A DNA stretch of 64,000 nucleotides. Source: Sphingomonas dokdonensis. GTDB taxonomy: Bacteria; Pseudomonadota; Alphaproteobacteria; Sphingomonadales; Sphingomonadaceae. Both the position numbers and the translations under genes were made by a program. Location of the stretch: contig NZ_NBBI01000001.1 of NCBI RefSeq assembly GCF_002197685.1, forward strand, positions 558,001 to 622,000. Reading direction: 5' to 3'. Each line of letters starts with the position of its first letter. Positions within the stretch are counted from its first letter, which is position 1. A model generated the notes under the pieces. It did not search any database. It saw only the letters and a program-made list of their open reading frames with translations, and was not told the origin of the DNA. Shown piece by piece: positions 33,771-44,081 of the stretch.

Positions 33771-34862
33771 TTGTCCACCCCCGCGACGTTCGCATTTGAG
33801 CCAAATTCCGCCCCGGTGCCGGCAACCGAGCGGGCGGGCCGGATTGCGGATCCGGCGTTCGGGCGCGTGTTCACCGACCATATGGCACTGGTGCGCTGGT
33901 CGGAGGACAAGGGCTGGCACGATGCGAAGATCACCGCTCGCACGACGCTGACGGTCGATCCGGCGACGGCCGTGCTGCATTACGCGCAGGAGATCTTCGA
34001 GGGGCTGAAGGCGTATCGTCATGACGATGGCAGCGTGGCGCTGTTCCGTCCGCGTGCCAATGCGGCGCGGTTTCGCGATTCGGCGCGGCGCATGGCGATG
34101 CCCGAACTGCCCGACGACCTGTTCATCGGCTCGATCGAGGCGCTCGTGAAGGCCGATGCCGACTGGTTTCCCGCAGTGGAGGGCGGCTCGCTGTATCTGC
34201 GGCCGTTCATGATCGCCAGCGAAGTGTTTCTGGGCGTGAAGCCGGCCGGCGAATATCTCTACATGGTGCTGGCTTCGTCGGCAGGATCCTACTGGAAGGG
34301 CGGTGTGCGGCCCGTTTCGCTGTGGGTGAGCCACGATTATTCGCGCGCAGCGCCGGGCGGCACCGGAGCGGCGAAGTGCGGGGGCAATTACGCGACCAGC
34401 CTGGTGGCGCAGCAGGAGGCGATCCGCCGCGGCTGTGACCAGGTGGTCTTCCTCGATGCCACGGAGCGCAAGTGGATCGAAGAGTTGGGGGGCATGAACA
34501 TCTTCTTCGTGTTCGACGACGGATCGATCCAGACGCCGCCGCTGACGGGCACGATCCTGCCGGGCATTACGCGCGATTCGATCCTGACGCTGGCGCGCGA
34601 CGCCGGACTGACGGTGCGCGAGGAACTGTATTCGATCGAGCAGTGGCGCGCCGATGCCGAAAGCGGCCGCCTGACCGAAAGCTTCGCCTGCGGCACTGCC
34701 GCGGTCGTGACGCCGATCGGCAAGGTCGCCGGACCGGATTACGCCTTCACCATCGGCAGCGGCGGAACCGGCCAGACGACCCAGCGCTTTCTGGACGGGC
34801 TGAACGCCGTGCAGCGTGGCCGTGCGCCCGATCCGCACAATTGGCTGCATCCGATCGTTTGA
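33771..34862 (+). CDS. ilvE: Branched-chain amino acid aminotransferase
   Basis: 363 aa, class IV PLP aminotransferase of the longer BCAT type. Motifs: LHYAQEIFEGLKAYRHDDGS, RFRDSARRMAMPEL, GGSLYLRPFMIASEVFLGVK, the PLP-lysine region GTGAAKCGGNYATSL, ERKWIEELGGMNIFF, and TESFACGTAAVVTPIG. The start is probably TTG at 33771 (LSTPATFAFEPN), with GGAG 8 bp upstream; no ATG lies at a suitable place, since the next in-frame ATG is well inside the domain. Catalyses the last step of Leu, Ile and Val synthesis. Confidence 0.93.
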   Translation: MSTPATFAFEPNSAPVPATERAGRIADPAFGRVFTDHMALVRWSEDKGWHDAKITARTTLTVDPATAVLHYAQEIFEGLKAYRHDDGSVALFRPRANAARFRDSARRMAMPELPDDLFIGSIEALVKADADWFPAVEGGSLYLRPFMIASEVFLGVKPAGEYLYMVLASSAGSYWKGGVRPVSLWVSHDYSRAAPGGTGAAKCGGNYATSLVAQQEAIRRGCDQVVFLDATERKWIEELGGMNIFFVFDDGSIQTPPLTGTILPGITRDSILTLARDAGLTVREELYSIEQWRADAESGRLTESFACGTAAVVTPIGKVAGPDYAFTIGSGGTGQTTQRFLDGLNAVQRGRAPDPHNWLHPIV

Positions 34863-34908
34863 GGTGATTGCACTTCGCGCCGGCTCGTTATAGGTCCGCG
34901 CGCTCTGC

Positions 34909-34983
34909 TGGGGCGTCGCCAAGCGGTAAGGCACCGGTTTTTGGTACCGGCATTCGCAGGTTCGAATCCTGCCGCCCCAGCCA
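34909..34983 (+). tRNA. tRNA-Gln (anticodon TTG)
   Basis: 75 nt with encoded CCA. Acceptor TGGGGCG/CGCCCCA, anticodon stem CCGGT/ACCGG with loop TTTTGGT, T-arm GCAGG TTCGAAT CCTGC. Confidence 0.95.
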
Positions 34984-35193
34984 GCGTTCATGACAGGATT
35001 GTGTGTGCACCCGGCGAGCCTAGTGGGCGCGCCGGATGTGGCTGTCGCGCGCAGGGTTTGCCGCAGCGCAAATGCTATGCGCGCTATATGCGATTGACGG
35101 GAATCGCGCTCGAATTGCTACGCCGCAGACGCCTAATCGCTCGTCCCTGACGGCTCCCTCGTATCTCGACGGCGCCCAGGCACGAGGGACAAC

Positions 35194-36066
35194 ATGACGT
35201 GTTCTAGGTATACTGCATTTGCTGCACTTCTGGCGTTGCCGGGTGCGGCGCAGGCGCAAGCGCTTTCTGGCGAAGGGGAGGCGCAAACGGGTACGCCGCC
35301 CGCCACCATCACGGTCAGCGGCAGTGCGGGGATCGTTAGTGATTACCGTTTCCGCGGCGTCTCGCAATCGGATCGCGACATGGCGGTGCAGGGCGGGATC
35401 ACGGCCAGCCATGCAAGCGGGGCTTACGCCGGGGTCTGGGCCTCTAACCTGGCCGGCTGGGGCACGTTCGGTGGCGCGAACATGGAGCTGGATCTGATTG
35501 CCGGCTACAAGGCGGCGCTCGCCAACAACGCCGCCCTCGATGTCGGGCTTACCTGGTACATGTATCCGGGAGGGGCAGCCAAGACCGACTTTGCCGAGCC
35601 GTATGCGAAGCTGACCGGCACTGCCGGCCCGGCCACGCTGACCGCTGGCGCCGCCTATGCGCCGAGGCAGCAGGCGCTTGGCCGATGGTATCGCACCGGG
35701 GCTGATGCCGCGGCGGGCGTGTACACCGACAAAGGTGCCAAGGACGACAATCTGTACCTCTGGGGCGATGCAGCGCTTGCCATTGACCAGACCCCATTCA
35801 CGGCAAAGGCCCATATCGGGCACAGCAGCGGGCAGAACGGCCTAGCGCCGAACGCGACAGCCTTAACGCCGACCGGCAGTTACTGGGATTGGTCGCTGGG
35901 CGTGGACGCGCGCTGGCGCAGCGTGACGCTGGGGCTTTCCTACGTCGATACTGACATCGGCAAACGCGAGTCGGCGTACCTCCAGCCTAGCTTCAGCAAG
36001 GGGCAGGACGGCCGCGGCAGCATCGCCGACGGCACGCTGGTCGTCGCCCTGACCGCCGCATTCTGA
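35194..36066 (+). CDS. TorF-family putative outer-membrane porin
   Basis: 290 aa. Signal peptide MTCSRYTAFAALLALPGAAQ with a cleavage after AQA, then a linker and a beta-barrel of alternating strands: SAGIVSDYRFRGVSQSDRDM, VWASNLAGWGTFGGANMELD, LDVGLTWYMYPGG, ending in LVVALTAAF with a C-terminal Phe as in outer-membrane barrels. The DYRFRG-SQ motif is diagnostic of the TorF group (formerly a conserved hypothetical). It sits directly upstream of the kdp genes on the same strand, with 13 bp to the first micro-gene. Confidence 0.9.
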   Translation: MTCSRYTAFAALLALPGAAQAQALSGEGEAQTGTPPATITVSGSAGIVSDYRFRGVSQSDRDMAVQGGITASHASGAYAGVWASNLAGWGTFGGANMELDLIAGYKAALANNAALDVGLTWYMYPGGAAKTDFAEPYAKLTGTAGPATLTAGAAYAPRQQALGRWYRTGADAAAGVYTDKGAKDDNLYLWGDAALAIDQTPFTAKAHIGHSSGQNGLAPNATALTPTGSYWDWSLGVDARWRSVTLGLSYVDTDIGKRESAYLQPSFSKGQDGRGSIADGTLVVALTAAF

Positions 36067-36079
36067 CCGGAGCCAGACC

Positions 36080-36163
36080 ATGCATGACCTGCTGTGCATC
36101 TTTGCCATTCTCGGGCTGCTGGCGGCGACGCTCGCCTATGCTCGACTGTGCGACCAATCGTGA
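36080..36163 (+). CDS. 27-aa membrane micro-protein upstream of kdpF
   Basis: MHDLLCIFAILGLLAATLAY followed by ARLCDQS and TGA. A single hydrophobic helix with GGAG 9 bp before the ATG. It lies between the TorF porin gene and kdpF, 10 bp before kdpF. Such a second mini-ORF is unusual for textbook kdp operons, but I recall similar small proteins at kdp loci of sphingomonads. It could be a small subunit like KdpF or a leader peptide. Confidence 0.6.
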   Translation: MHDLLCIFAILGLLAATLAYARLCDQS

Positions 36164-36173
36164 GGACGCGATC

Positions 36174-36263
36174 ATGACGCTCGATCTCTGGCTTGCGGCG
36201 ATCACCGCATTGGGCCTTCTCCTGTATCTCGTGGCGGTGCTGATCCGCCCCGAGCGTTTCTGA
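36174..36263 (+). CDS. kdpF: KdpF, small subunit of the K+-transporting ATPase
   Basis: 29 aa, [20 protein letters not shown] followed by AVLIRPERF. This single transmembrane helix with the terminal RPERF is the KdpF signature; the peptide stabilises the KdpABC complex. Ends 13 bp before kdpA. Confidence 0.9.
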   Translation: MTLDLWLAAITALGLLLYLVAVLIRPERF

Positions 36264-36276
36264 AAGGAGCGCTGTC

Positions 36277-37980
36277 GTGACCATCGCTGGATGGGCTCTG
36301 ATCCTGAGCTTCGTTGGCGTTCTCCTGGCGCTGACCAAGCCGGTCGGACTGTGGCTGTTTGCACTATATGAGGGTCGGCGTACGCCGCTCCATCACGTGC
36401 TAGGCCCGGTCGAGAACGGCTTTTATCGGCTGGCCGGGATCGATCCGGCCGCTCAGCAGGGTTGGCGGCGGTATGCCGTGCACATGCTGCTGTTCAATAC
36501 CGCGCTGCTAGCGCTCACCTATGTTGTGCTGCGGCTGCAAGGCGTGCTGCCGGGTAACCCGCAAGGGCTGGCCGGCCTGTCGCCCGACCTCGCATTCAAC
36601 ACAGCGGTGAGCTTCACCACCAACACCAACTGGCAGAGCTATGGCGGTGAGGGGACAATGTCGAACCTCAGCCAGATGCTGGGGCTGACGATCCAGAACT
36701 TCCTGTCCGCAGCGACGGGCATCGCGCTGGCTTTCGCGCTCTTCCGCGGCTTTGCCCGTCGAGAGGCAGCCGCGGTAGGCAACTTCTGGGCGGACGTGAC
36801 GCGGATCACCTTGTACCTGTTGCTGCCACTCTGCGTCGTTCTGACGCTGTTCTACATCGCCGGCGGGGTGCCGCAGACGCTGGGCGGCGTGGTGGACGTG
36901 ACCACGCTCGAAGGAGCGCGCAAGACCATCCTGCTCGGCCCCGTCGCCAGCCAGGAAGCGATCAAGATGCTGGGCACCAACGGCGGCGGCTTTTTCAACG
37001 CCAACAGCGCGCACCCGTTCGAGAACCCGACGGCGCTGACGAACTTCATCCAGATGCTGTCGATATTCGTGATCGGGTTCGGCCTGACGTGGACGTTCGG
37101 CCGGGCGGTGGGCAACACGCGGCAGGGCTGGGCGATCCTTGCCGCCATGGTGATCCTGTTTTTGGCGGGGGTGAGCGTCGCCTATGCGCAGGAAGCGGCG
37201 GGCAATCCCGTGCTGCATCAGCTTGGCGTGGCCGGGGGTAACATGGAGGGCAAGGAGGCTCGCTTCGGCATTGCCGCGAGTGCGCTCTTCTCGGTCATCA
37301 CCACGGCGGCCTCTTGTGGCGCGGTAAACGCCATGCACGACAGCTTCACCGCGCTTGGCGGCATGATCCCGATGCTCAACATCCAGCTTGGCGAGGTGGT
37401 GATCGGCGGGGTCGGCGCAGGGATCTACGGCTTTCTCCTGTTCGCCATTCTGGCGGTGTTCGTCGCCGGGCTAATGGTTGGCCGCACGCCCGAATATGTC
37501 GGGAAGAAGATCGAGGCGCGCGAGGTGAAGCTGGCGGTGCTCGCCATTGCCGTGCTTCCGCTGATAATCCTCGGGTTCACGGCGCTGTCGTCGATGCTCG
37601 CGCCCGGCCTGGCAGGACCGCTCAACAAGGGGCCGCATGGCTTTTCGGAGATCCTCTACGCCTTCTCCAGCGCCGTGGGGAACAATGGCTCCGCCTTTGC
37701 CGGGCTGACCGCAAACACCCCCTATTACAATGCGTTGCTCGGCATCGCGATGTGGCTGGGCCGGTTCTTCGTCATCGTGCCAATGCTGGCGATCGCCGGC
37801 AGCCTGGCGGCGAAGAAGCATGTGCCCGAGAGCGCCGGGTCTTTCCCGACCACGGGTGGGCTGTGGGTCGGCATGCTGATCGGCATCATCCTGATCCTGG
37901 GTGGTCTCACCTTTCTGCCAAGCCTCGCGCTCGGTCCGATCGCCGATCATCTCGCGATGATCCGCGGCCAGCTGTTCTGA
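36277..37980 (+). CDS. kdpA: Potassium-transporting ATPase subunit KdpA
   Basis: 567 aa channel-like subunit that selects and binds K+. About ten transmembrane segments; selectivity-filter repeats are visible as [52 protein letters not shown] and [11 protein letters not shown]-terminal [19 protein letters not shown] fits the family. Starts with GTG at 36277, preceded by AAAGGAG. Complete gene within kdpFABCDE. Confidence 0.97.
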   Translation: MTIAGWALILSFVGVLLALTKPVGLWLFALYEGRRTPLHHVLGPVENGFYRLAGIDPAAQQGWRRYAVHMLLFNTALLALTYVVLRLQGVLPGNPQGLAGLSPDLAFNTAVSFTTNTNWQSYGGEGTMSNLSQMLGLTIQNFLSAATGIALAFALFRGFARREAAAVGNFWADVTRITLYLLLPLCVVLTLFYIAGGVPQTLGGVVDVTTLEGARKTILLGPVASQEAIKMLGTNGGGFFNANSAHPFENPTALTNFIQMLSIFVIGFGLTWTFGRAVGNTRQGWAILAAMVILFLAGVSVAYAQEAAGNPVLHQLGVAGGNMEGKEARFGIAASALFSVITTAASCGAVNAMHDSFTALGGMIPMLNIQLGEVVIGGVGAGIYGFLLFAILAVFVAGLMVGRTPEYVGKKIEAREVKLAVLAIAVLPLIILGFTALSSMLAPGLAGPLNKGPHGFSEILYAFSSAVGNNGSAFAGLTANTPYYNALLGIAMWLGRFFVIVPMLAIAGSLAAKKHVPESAGSFPTTGGLWVGMLIGIILILGGLTFLPSLALGPIADHLAMIRGQLF

Positions 37981-37994
37981 CAAAGGGCGCCATT

Positions 37995-40028
37995 ATGGCC
38001 AACAATTCCGCCAAAAGCCTGTTCACGGCCGATTTGATCGTGCCGGCGGTCAAGGCATCTTTCCTGAAGCTTGACCCGCGCGCGCTGGTCAAAAATCCGG
38101 TGATGTTCGTCACGGCCGCCGTCGCGGCGCTGATGAGTGTGTTGCTCGTCATCGGACAGGACGATCTTTCCACCGGCTTCAAGCTGCACCTGGTGGTGTG
38201 GCTCTGGCTCACCGTTCTGTTCGGCACGTTCGCCGAGGCGCTCGCTGAAGGGCGGGGCAAGGCGCAGGCGGCGTCGCTGCGTGCTGCCAAGGCGGAACTC
38301 ACCGCGAAGCGGCTGACGGGCGAAGGGCAACGCTACGACGACGTGCCGGCCAGCCAGCTGAAGATCGGCGACGTGGTGCTGGTCGAAACGGACGATCTGA
38401 TCCCGTCCGACGGCGAGGTCGTGGCTGGTGTCGCCTCGGTCAACGAGGCGGCGATTACCGGTGAGAGCGCGCCGGTGATCCGCGAGGCGGGCGGCGATCG
38501 CTCGGCGGTGACGGCAGGTACGCGCGTCATCTCCGATTCAATCCGTGTCCGCGTGACGGTGGAGCCCGGCAAGGGCTTCCTCGATCGCATGATCGCGCTG
38601 GTCGAGGGAGCCGAGCGACAGAAGACTCCCAATGAGATCGCGTTGACGCTGCTGCTGGTAGGGCTGACGATCATCTTCCTGATCGCAGTCGGCACGATCC
38701 CGGCGTTTGCGGCTTATGCCGGCGGCAGCATTCCGGTGGCGATCCTCGCGGCGTTGCTGATCACGCTGATCCCCACCACCATCGCCGCGCTGCTGTCGGC
38801 GATCGGCATTGCGGGCATGGACCGCCTGGTGCGGTTCAACGTGTTGGCGAAATCGGGTCGTGCGGTGGAGGCGGCTGGCGATGTCGACGTGCTTCTGCTC
38901 GACAAGACGGGTACGATAACGGTCGGCGACCGGCAGGCGAGCGAGTTTCGCAGCGTCGGCGGCGCAAGCGAGATCGAACTGGCGGAAGCGGCGTTGCTGG
39001 CGAGCCTCTCCGACGAGACTCCCGAGGGGCGGTCGATCGTGGCGCTCGCGCGGGAGGCGTTCGACCTGCAGCGTGAGATGCCGAGCGATGCGGAAGTGAT
39101 CCCCTTTACCGCGCAGACTCGCGTCTCCGGCATACGAACCGGTGAAACGCTGATCCAGAAGGGCGCGGTAGATTCGATCCTGAAGGCCAATGCCGCGGCG
39201 GATCAAACCGCTGCCGCGACGGAGCTTCGGCGGATCACCGACGAGATTGGGCGCGCGGGTGGCACCCCGCTTGCAGTGGCGAAGAACGGGCAGCTGCTGG
39301 GTGCGATCTTCCTCAAGGACGTGGTGAAGGCGGGTATCCGCGAGCGGTTCGGCGAGTTGCGCCAGATGGGCATTCGCACGGTCATGATCACCGGCGACAA
39401 TCCGCTGACCGCCGCAGCCATCGCGGCCGAGGCGGGGGTGGACGATTTCCTCGCTCAGGCGACGCCGGAGGACAAGCTGGCGCTGATCCGTACGGAGCAG
39501 ACCGGCGGCCGCCTAGTGGCGATGTGCGGGGATGGCACCAACGATGCGCCCGCGCTGGCGCAGGCCGACGTCGGCGTTGCCATGAACACCGGCACGCAGG
39601 CCGCGCGCGAGGCCGGCAACATGGTCGACCTCGACAGCGACCCGACCAAGCTGATCGAGGTGGTCGGCCTGGGCAAGCAATTGCTGATGACGCGCGGGGC
39701 ACTCACCACCTTTTCGGTCGCAAACGACGTGGCGAAATATTTCGCGATCATCCCGGCCATGTTTGTGGCGCTTTATCCGGGGCTTGGCGTGCTGAACGTC
39801 ATGCACCTCGCCACGCCGCAATCGGCGATCCTGAGCGCAATCATCTTCAACGCGCTCATCATTCCGCTGCTGGTGCCGCTGGCGCTGAAAGGCGTGACCT
39901 ATCGCCCGATGGCAGCGGGGCCGCTGCTGGCACGCAATCTCGCGATCTATGGCCTGGGCGGCCTGATCGCACCGTTTATCGGCATCAAGGCGATCGACCT
40001 GTTGGTCGGCGGCCTCGGTCTGGCGTAA
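37995..40028 (+). CDS. kdpB: Potassium-transporting ATPase subunit KdpB (P-type ATPase)
   Basis: 677 aa catalytic subunit. Phosphorylation motif [14 protein letters not shown], actuator loop [20 protein letters not shown], nucleotide-binding [10 protein letters not shown], and hinge [20 protein letters not shown] with [23 protein letters not shown] hydrolysis here drives K+ transport through KdpA. The start [14 protein letters not shown] gives the expected length; the frame is open far upstream within kdpA but that part is not KdpB. Followed by kdpC after 6 bp. Confidence 0.97.
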   Translation: MANNSAKSLFTADLIVPAVKASFLKLDPRALVKNPVMFVTAAVAALMSVLLVIGQDDLSTGFKLHLVVWLWLTVLFGTFAEALAEGRGKAQAASLRAAKAELTAKRLTGEGQRYDDVPASQLKIGDVVLVETDDLIPSDGEVVAGVASVNEAAITGESAPVIREAGGDRSAVTAGTRVISDSIRVRVTVEPGKGFLDRMIALVEGAERQKTPNEIALTLLLVGLTIIFLIAVGTIPAFAAYAGGSIPVAILAALLITLIPTTIAALLSAIGIAGMDRLVRFNVLAKSGRAVEAAGDVDVLLLDKTGTITVGDRQASEFRSVGGASEIELAEAALLASLSDETPEGRSIVALAREAFDLQREMPSDAEVIPFTAQTRVSGIRTGETLIQKGAVDSILKANAAADQTAAATELRRITDEIGRAGGTPLAVAKNGQLLGAIFLKDVVKAGIRERFGELRQMGIRTVMITGDNPLTAAAIAAEAGVDDFLAQATPEDKLALIRTEQTGGRLVAMCGDGTNDAPALAQADVGVAMNTGTQAAREAGNMVDLDSDPTKLIEVVGLGKQLLMTRGALTTFSVANDVAKYFAIIPAMFVALYPGLGVLNVMHLATPQSAILSAIIFNALIIPLLVPLALKGVTYRPMAAGPLLARNLAIYGLGGLIAPFIGIKAIDLLVGGLGLA

Positions 40029-40034
40029 GGACAG

Positions 40035-40643
40035 ATGACCATGAGCAAGACCAACATTGGCCAGGAGCTATCCTCCGCGGTGCGACCGGCGATCGTCATG
40101 ACGATCCTGTTCGCTGCGCTGCTGGGGATCGTCTATCCGCTGGCGATGACGGGCATCGGACAGGCGCTGTTCCCGGCGCAGGCGAACGGAAGCCTGGTGC
40201 GTGATGCCGCTGGCCGGGTAATCGGGTCAACGGTGGTGGGGCAGGCGTTCACCAGCGAGCGCTATTTCCAGACCCGACCGTCTGCGGCGGGCGAGGGCTA
40301 TGACGGGCTTGCCTCGTCCGGGTCCAACCTTGGCCCCGCATCGCGCGTTCTGGCCGAGCGTGTGGCGGCGGACGTGGCCAAGCGGCGGAGCGAGGGGGTG
40401 CGCGGCGCGGTGCCGGCGGATCTTGTTACCGCAAGCGGCTCTGGGCTCGATCCCGACCTGTCGCCGGAAGCGGCGCGGGCGCAGGCCCCGCGGGTCGCCA
40501 CGGCGCGACGGCTTTCGGTGGGGCAGGTGCGGGCGTTGATCGATGCGCATGTTGAAGCGCCGCTGCTGGGCGCGCCGCACGTGAATGTGCTGGCACTCAA
40601 CCGGGCGCTTGACGGCCTGTCTCCGGAGGTTTTCGGCCGCTAA
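40035..40643 (+). CDS. kdpC: Potassium-transporting ATPase subunit KdpC
   Basis: 202 aa, one N-terminal transmembrane helix (VMTILFAALLGIVYPLAMTG) and a periplasmic domain with the KdpC hallmarks GSTVVGQAFTSERYFQTRPS, SSGSNLGPAS, and ASGSGLDPDLSPEAA. Its stop TAA overlaps the kdpD ATG (TAATG), linking the pump to its sensor. Confidence 0.96.
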   Translation: MTMSKTNIGQELSSAVRPAIVMTILFAALLGIVYPLAMTGIGQALFPAQANGSLVRDAAGRVIGSTVVGQAFTSERYFQTRPSAAGEGYDGLASSGSNLGPASRVLAERVAADVAKRRSEGVRGAVPADLVTASGSGLDPDLSPEAARAQAPRVATARRLSVGQVRALIDAHVEAPLLGAPHVNVLALNRALDGLSPEVFGR

Positions 40644-43330
40644 TGGCGAATTCCGGCCTATCTTCATCCGGGCGTCGGCCAGATCCCGACGCCCTTCTGC
40701 GCCAGGCCGCGCAGGAGGGGCGCGGCCGGTTCAAGATCTTCCTCGGGGCGGCGCCCGGCGTCGGCAAAACGTATGAAATGCTGGCCGAGGGCGCGGCGCG
40801 GCGACGCGACGGCGTGGACGTGGTGGTCGGCATCGTCGAAACGCATGGCCGGGCGGAGACCGAGGCGCTGACGCGGGGCATGGAAATCATCGCGCGCCAG
40901 GCGTGCGCCTATGAAGGGCGCACGCTGCACGAGATGGATCTCGACGCGATCCTGGAGCGGGCACCGCGGCTGGTGCTGGTGGACGAGTTGGCGCACACGA
41001 ACGCGCCCGGGAGCCGCCATCCCAAACGTTTCCAGGATGTCGAGGAGCTGCTGGCGGCGGGGATCGACGTTTACTCCACCGTGAACATCCAGCACGTCGA
41101 GAGCCTGAACGACGTGGTGGCGAGCTTTACCCGCATCCGCGTGCGCGAAACGGTGCCCGACCGCATCCTCGAGATGGCCGAGATCGAGGTCGTAGACATC
41201 CCGCCCGATGAGCTGATCGAGCGGCTGAAGGCCGGCAAGGTCTATTTGCCGCAGGAAGCGACGCGCGCGCTTGGCCATTTCTTTTCCAAGTCGAACCTGT
41301 CGGCGCTGCGCGAACTGGCGCTGCGCCGCGCGGCGCAGGCGGTCGATGCGCGAATGCTGGAGGATGTGCGCGCGCTGGGGCTGGGCGGAACCTGGGCGGG
41401 CAGCGAGCGGATCGTGGTGGCGATCAACGAGCTGCCGGGCGCGGAGCCGCTGGTACGCGCGGCAAAGCGGGTCGCCGACGGCCTGCGCGCGCCATGGACG
41501 GCCGTGTTCATCGAGACGCCCCGCGCCGCCGGCTTCACGCCGGCGGAGCACCAGCGCGTCGCCACCGCGATGACGCTCGCCACCCAGCTTGGCGCAGCGG
41601 TGGCCAGCGTGCCGGCGACCAACGTGATCGACGGCATCAAGGGATTTCTGGCCGAAGCGCGCGCGACGCAGCTTATCCTTGGCAAATCACGCCGCTCGCG
41701 CTGGTTCGAACTGCGCCACGGATCGGTCGTCGACCGGCTGGTGCGCGAAACGCCGGGCGTCACCGTGCATGTGCTGCCGATGGTCGAGGAAGCGCCACCG
41801 CTGCCGAGCGGCCGCCGCCCGCGAACCGATCCGGGAACGACGCTGGGCTATGCCGCGGCGAGCGGGATGGTGGCGGCGGTGACGGCGTTCGCCAGCGCGC
41901 TGTTTCATGTGCTGGACCTTGGCAACGTCGGCATGTTGTATCTGCTGCCGGTGATGGCAGCCGCGAGCCTTTATGGCCTGCGCACCGGGCTGTTCACCGG
42001 CATTCTGTCGACGCTGGCATACAATTTCGTCTTTCTGCCGCCGGTCGGCACGCTGAGCATCAGCAATCCCGAGAATGTCGTATCGGTATTCGTGCTGCTG
42101 GCCGTCGCGTTTGCAACGAGCCAGTTGACCGCGCGGGTGCGCGCGCAGGCGGATCTTGCCGCTGCCAGTGCGCGCAGCAATGCCATTCTGGCCGGCTTCC
42201 TGCGCGAGACCGGCAGCGTGAACGACGAACAACAAGCGGCGGAGATGATCTGTGCCGACGTGCGCCGGCTGTTCGACGTGCAGGTGGCGCTGCTGAAGCC
42301 GCAGGCGGGCGCCGGGCTGGCGGTGCAGGCTGCCACCGGCCCGGAGTATCGGGTCGACATCATGGACATGGCGGCGGCGACCTGGGCGTTCGACAATGGG
42401 GTCGCGGCGGGCAAGGGATCGGGCACGCTGACCGCTTCAGAGTGGCTGTTCCATCCGCTGACGGCGGGCGACCGCGTTTTGGCGGTGCTGGGTGTGGCGC
42501 GCGACACTGGCGGCGATCCGATCAGGGCCGATCAGCTGCCGCTGCTTACCGCGCTGATCGACCAGGCGGCGCTGGTGCTGGAGCGGCTGCGGCTGGAGGC
42601 GGAGATCCGCGACGTGGATGCGGTACGCACGCGCGACAAGTTGCGCGCGGCGCTGCTTTCCTCGGTCAGTCACGACCTGCGCACGCCACTTACTGCCGTG
42701 ATCGCCGCGGCGAACGAGCTGGAGCATGGCGCGACGCCGACGCTGATCGCGACGATCAAGGGGGAGGCCGCCAGGCTGAACCGTTTCGTCGCCAACCTGC
42801 TCGACATGACGCGGGTGGAGGCGGGGGCGCTGAAGCTCAACATCGAGGCGATCGACCTTAGCGATGCGGTGACCAGCGCGTCGCACGACGCGCGGCGGGC
42901 GCTGGAAGGGCACCATCTGCGGCTCGACGTGCCGCCCGACCTGCCGCTGATCCGGGCCGATCCGCAGCTTCTTCACCATTGCCTGCTCAACCTGCTGGAC
43001 AATGCCGGCCTGTATGGCGACCCCGGTAGCGAGGTCGTGATCGAGGGGCGCCATCGCTATGGCGAGATCCGGTTGGCGGTGCTGGACCACGGCCCCGGCC
43101 TGCCGCCCGGCCGCGAAGCGGAGGTTTTCGAGACGTTTCGCCGGTTGGAAGGCTCCGATCGCGCGGTCGGCGGTACGGGCCTCGGCCTTGCCGTTGTGAA
43201 GGCCTTTGCCGAGGCGATGGGCCTTTCGGTGGAGGCGGCCAATCGACCCGATGGCAGCGGCGCGGCATTCGCCCTGATCTTTCCGTCATCACTGGTCGTG
43301 CGGGAAGCAGCGCCCGAGGGCGTCACCTGA
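40643..43330 (+). CDS. kdpD: Sensor histidine kinase KdpD
   Basis: 895 aa. The N-terminal KdpD domain has a Walker-A-like FLGAAPGVGKTYEMLAEGAA and DELAHTNAPGSRHPKR; a universal-stress-protein domain follows (RIVVAINELPGAEPLVRAAK). Four closely spaced membrane helices lie near 400-490, a GAF-like domain follows, then the H-box SSVSHDLRTPLTAVIAAANE with the phospho-His, N-box LLNLLDNAGLYG and GTGLGLAVVKAFAEAMG. Senses K+ limitation or ionic stress and phosphorylates KdpE. TGATG overlap with kdpE. Confidence 0.97.
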   Translation: MANSGLSSSGRRPDPDALLRQAAQEGRGRFKIFLGAAPGVGKTYEMLAEGAARRRDGVDVVVGIVETHGRAETEALTRGMEIIARQACAYEGRTLHEMDLDAILERAPRLVLVDELAHTNAPGSRHPKRFQDVEELLAAGIDVYSTVNIQHVESLNDVVASFTRIRVRETVPDRILEMAEIEVVDIPPDELIERLKAGKVYLPQEATRALGHFFSKSNLSALRELALRRAAQAVDARMLEDVRALGLGGTWAGSERIVVAINELPGAEPLVRAAKRVADGLRAPWTAVFIETPRAAGFTPAEHQRVATAMTLATQLGAAVASVPATNVIDGIKGFLAEARATQLILGKSRRSRWFELRHGSVVDRLVRETPGVTVHVLPMVEEAPPLPSGRRPRTDPGTTLGYAAASGMVAAVTAFASALFHVLDLGNVGMLYLLPVMAAASLYGLRTGLFTGILSTLAYNFVFLPPVGTLSISNPENVVSVFVLLAVAFATSQLTARVRAQADLAAASARSNAILAGFLRETGSVNDEQQAAEMICADVRRLFDVQVALLKPQAGAGLAVQAATGPEYRVDIMDMAAATWAFDNGVAAGKGSGTLTASEWLFHPLTAGDRVLAVLGVARDTGGDPIRADQLPLLTALIDQAALVLERLRLEAEIRDVDAVRTRDKLRAALLSSVSHDLRTPLTAVIAAANELEHGATPTLIATIKGEAARLNRFVANLLDMTRVEAGALKLNIEAIDLSDAVTSASHDARRALEGHHLRLDVPPDLPLIRADPQLLHHCLLNLLDNAGLYGDPGSEVVIEGRHRYGEIRLAVLDHGPGLPPGREAEVFETFRRLEGSDRAVGGTGLGLAVVKAFAEAMGLSVEAANRPDGSGAAFALIFPSSLVVREAAPEGVT

Positions 43331-44013
43331 TGGCGGCCAAGATCCTGCTGGTGGATGACGAGCCCGCCATTCGGCGCCTGCTACGCAACACGCTGGAGCG
43401 GGCGGGGCATGAGGTGATCGAAGCGGCAAACGCACGCGATGCGTTGGCGGCGGCATCGGCCGTTCAGCCGGATGCGGTGCTGCTGGACCTCGGCTTGCCC
43501 GATCGTGATGGTCTGGCACTGATCCCGCTGCTGCGGCGCGATGCCGATACGCGCATCCTGATCATCTCGGCGCGCGAGGCAACGGAGGAGAAGGTCGCCG
43601 CGCTCGACCTTGGCGCGGACGATTTCGTCACCAAGCCGTTCGACACCGACGAATTGCTGGCGCGGCTGCGCGTGGCGCTGCGCCATCATGGCGGCGCTGC
43701 GGCGGCCAAGCTCGTCTGTACCGGTGATTTGCGGATCGACCTTGACCGTCGGTTAGTGTCGCGTGCCGCCGCGGAACTCCACCTGACGCGCAAGGAGCAT
43801 GACGTCCTGGCGATGCTGGCGCGGCACGTCGGCCGGGTGGTGACGCACGAGAAGCTGATCGCTGCTGCGTGGCGCGGCGATGAGGATCCGCGCATCGACT
43901 ATCTGCGCATCGTGATCCGCAACCTGCGCCAGAAGGTGGAGGCGCCGGGGCCGATCGGGAGCGTGATCGGCAGCGAACTGGGGGTCGGCTATCGCTTGCG
44001 GGCGGATGTCTGA
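43330..44013 (+). CDS. kdpE: Response regulator KdpE
   Basis: 227 aa OmpR-type regulator. Receiver with ILLVDDEPAIRRLLRNTLER, phospho-acceptor Asp in AVLLDLGLPDRDGLALI and Lys in FVTKPFDTDELLAR; C-terminal winged helix LHLTRKEHDVLAMLARHVGR, DEDPRIDYLRIVIRNLRQKV. Activates kdpFABC in enterobacteria; here it is probably encoded on the same transcript as its targets. Confidence 0.96.
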   Translation: MAAKILLVDDEPAIRRLLRNTLERAGHEVIEAANARDALAAASAVQPDAVLLDLGLPDRDGLALIPLLRRDADTRILIISAREATEEKVAALDLGADDFVTKPFDTDELLARLRVALRHHGGAAAAKLVCTGDLRIDLDRRLVSRAAAELHLTRKEHDVLAMLARHVGRVVTHEKLIAAAWRGDEDPRIDYLRIVIRNLRQKVEAPGPIGSVIGSELGVGYRLRADV

Positions 44014-44081
44014 AGCGCGCAGGTGAAGGCGGCGAGGTCGCTGGCGAGCCTTTTCCCGCCTTCGAGAGAGCGAACTAGCGG

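Noticed and set aside
37314..37994. N-terminal extension of the kdpB frame through kdpA
   Set aside because: The open frame continues upstream by chance. KdpB homologues begin at the ATG at 37995, and the upstream part is out of frame within kdpA.
44025..44063. Inverted repeat GAAGGCGG...CCGCCTTC between kdpE and the OhrR-like gene as a terminator
   Set aside because: The loop is about 23 nt and no T-run follows on either strand, so it is too weak to call.
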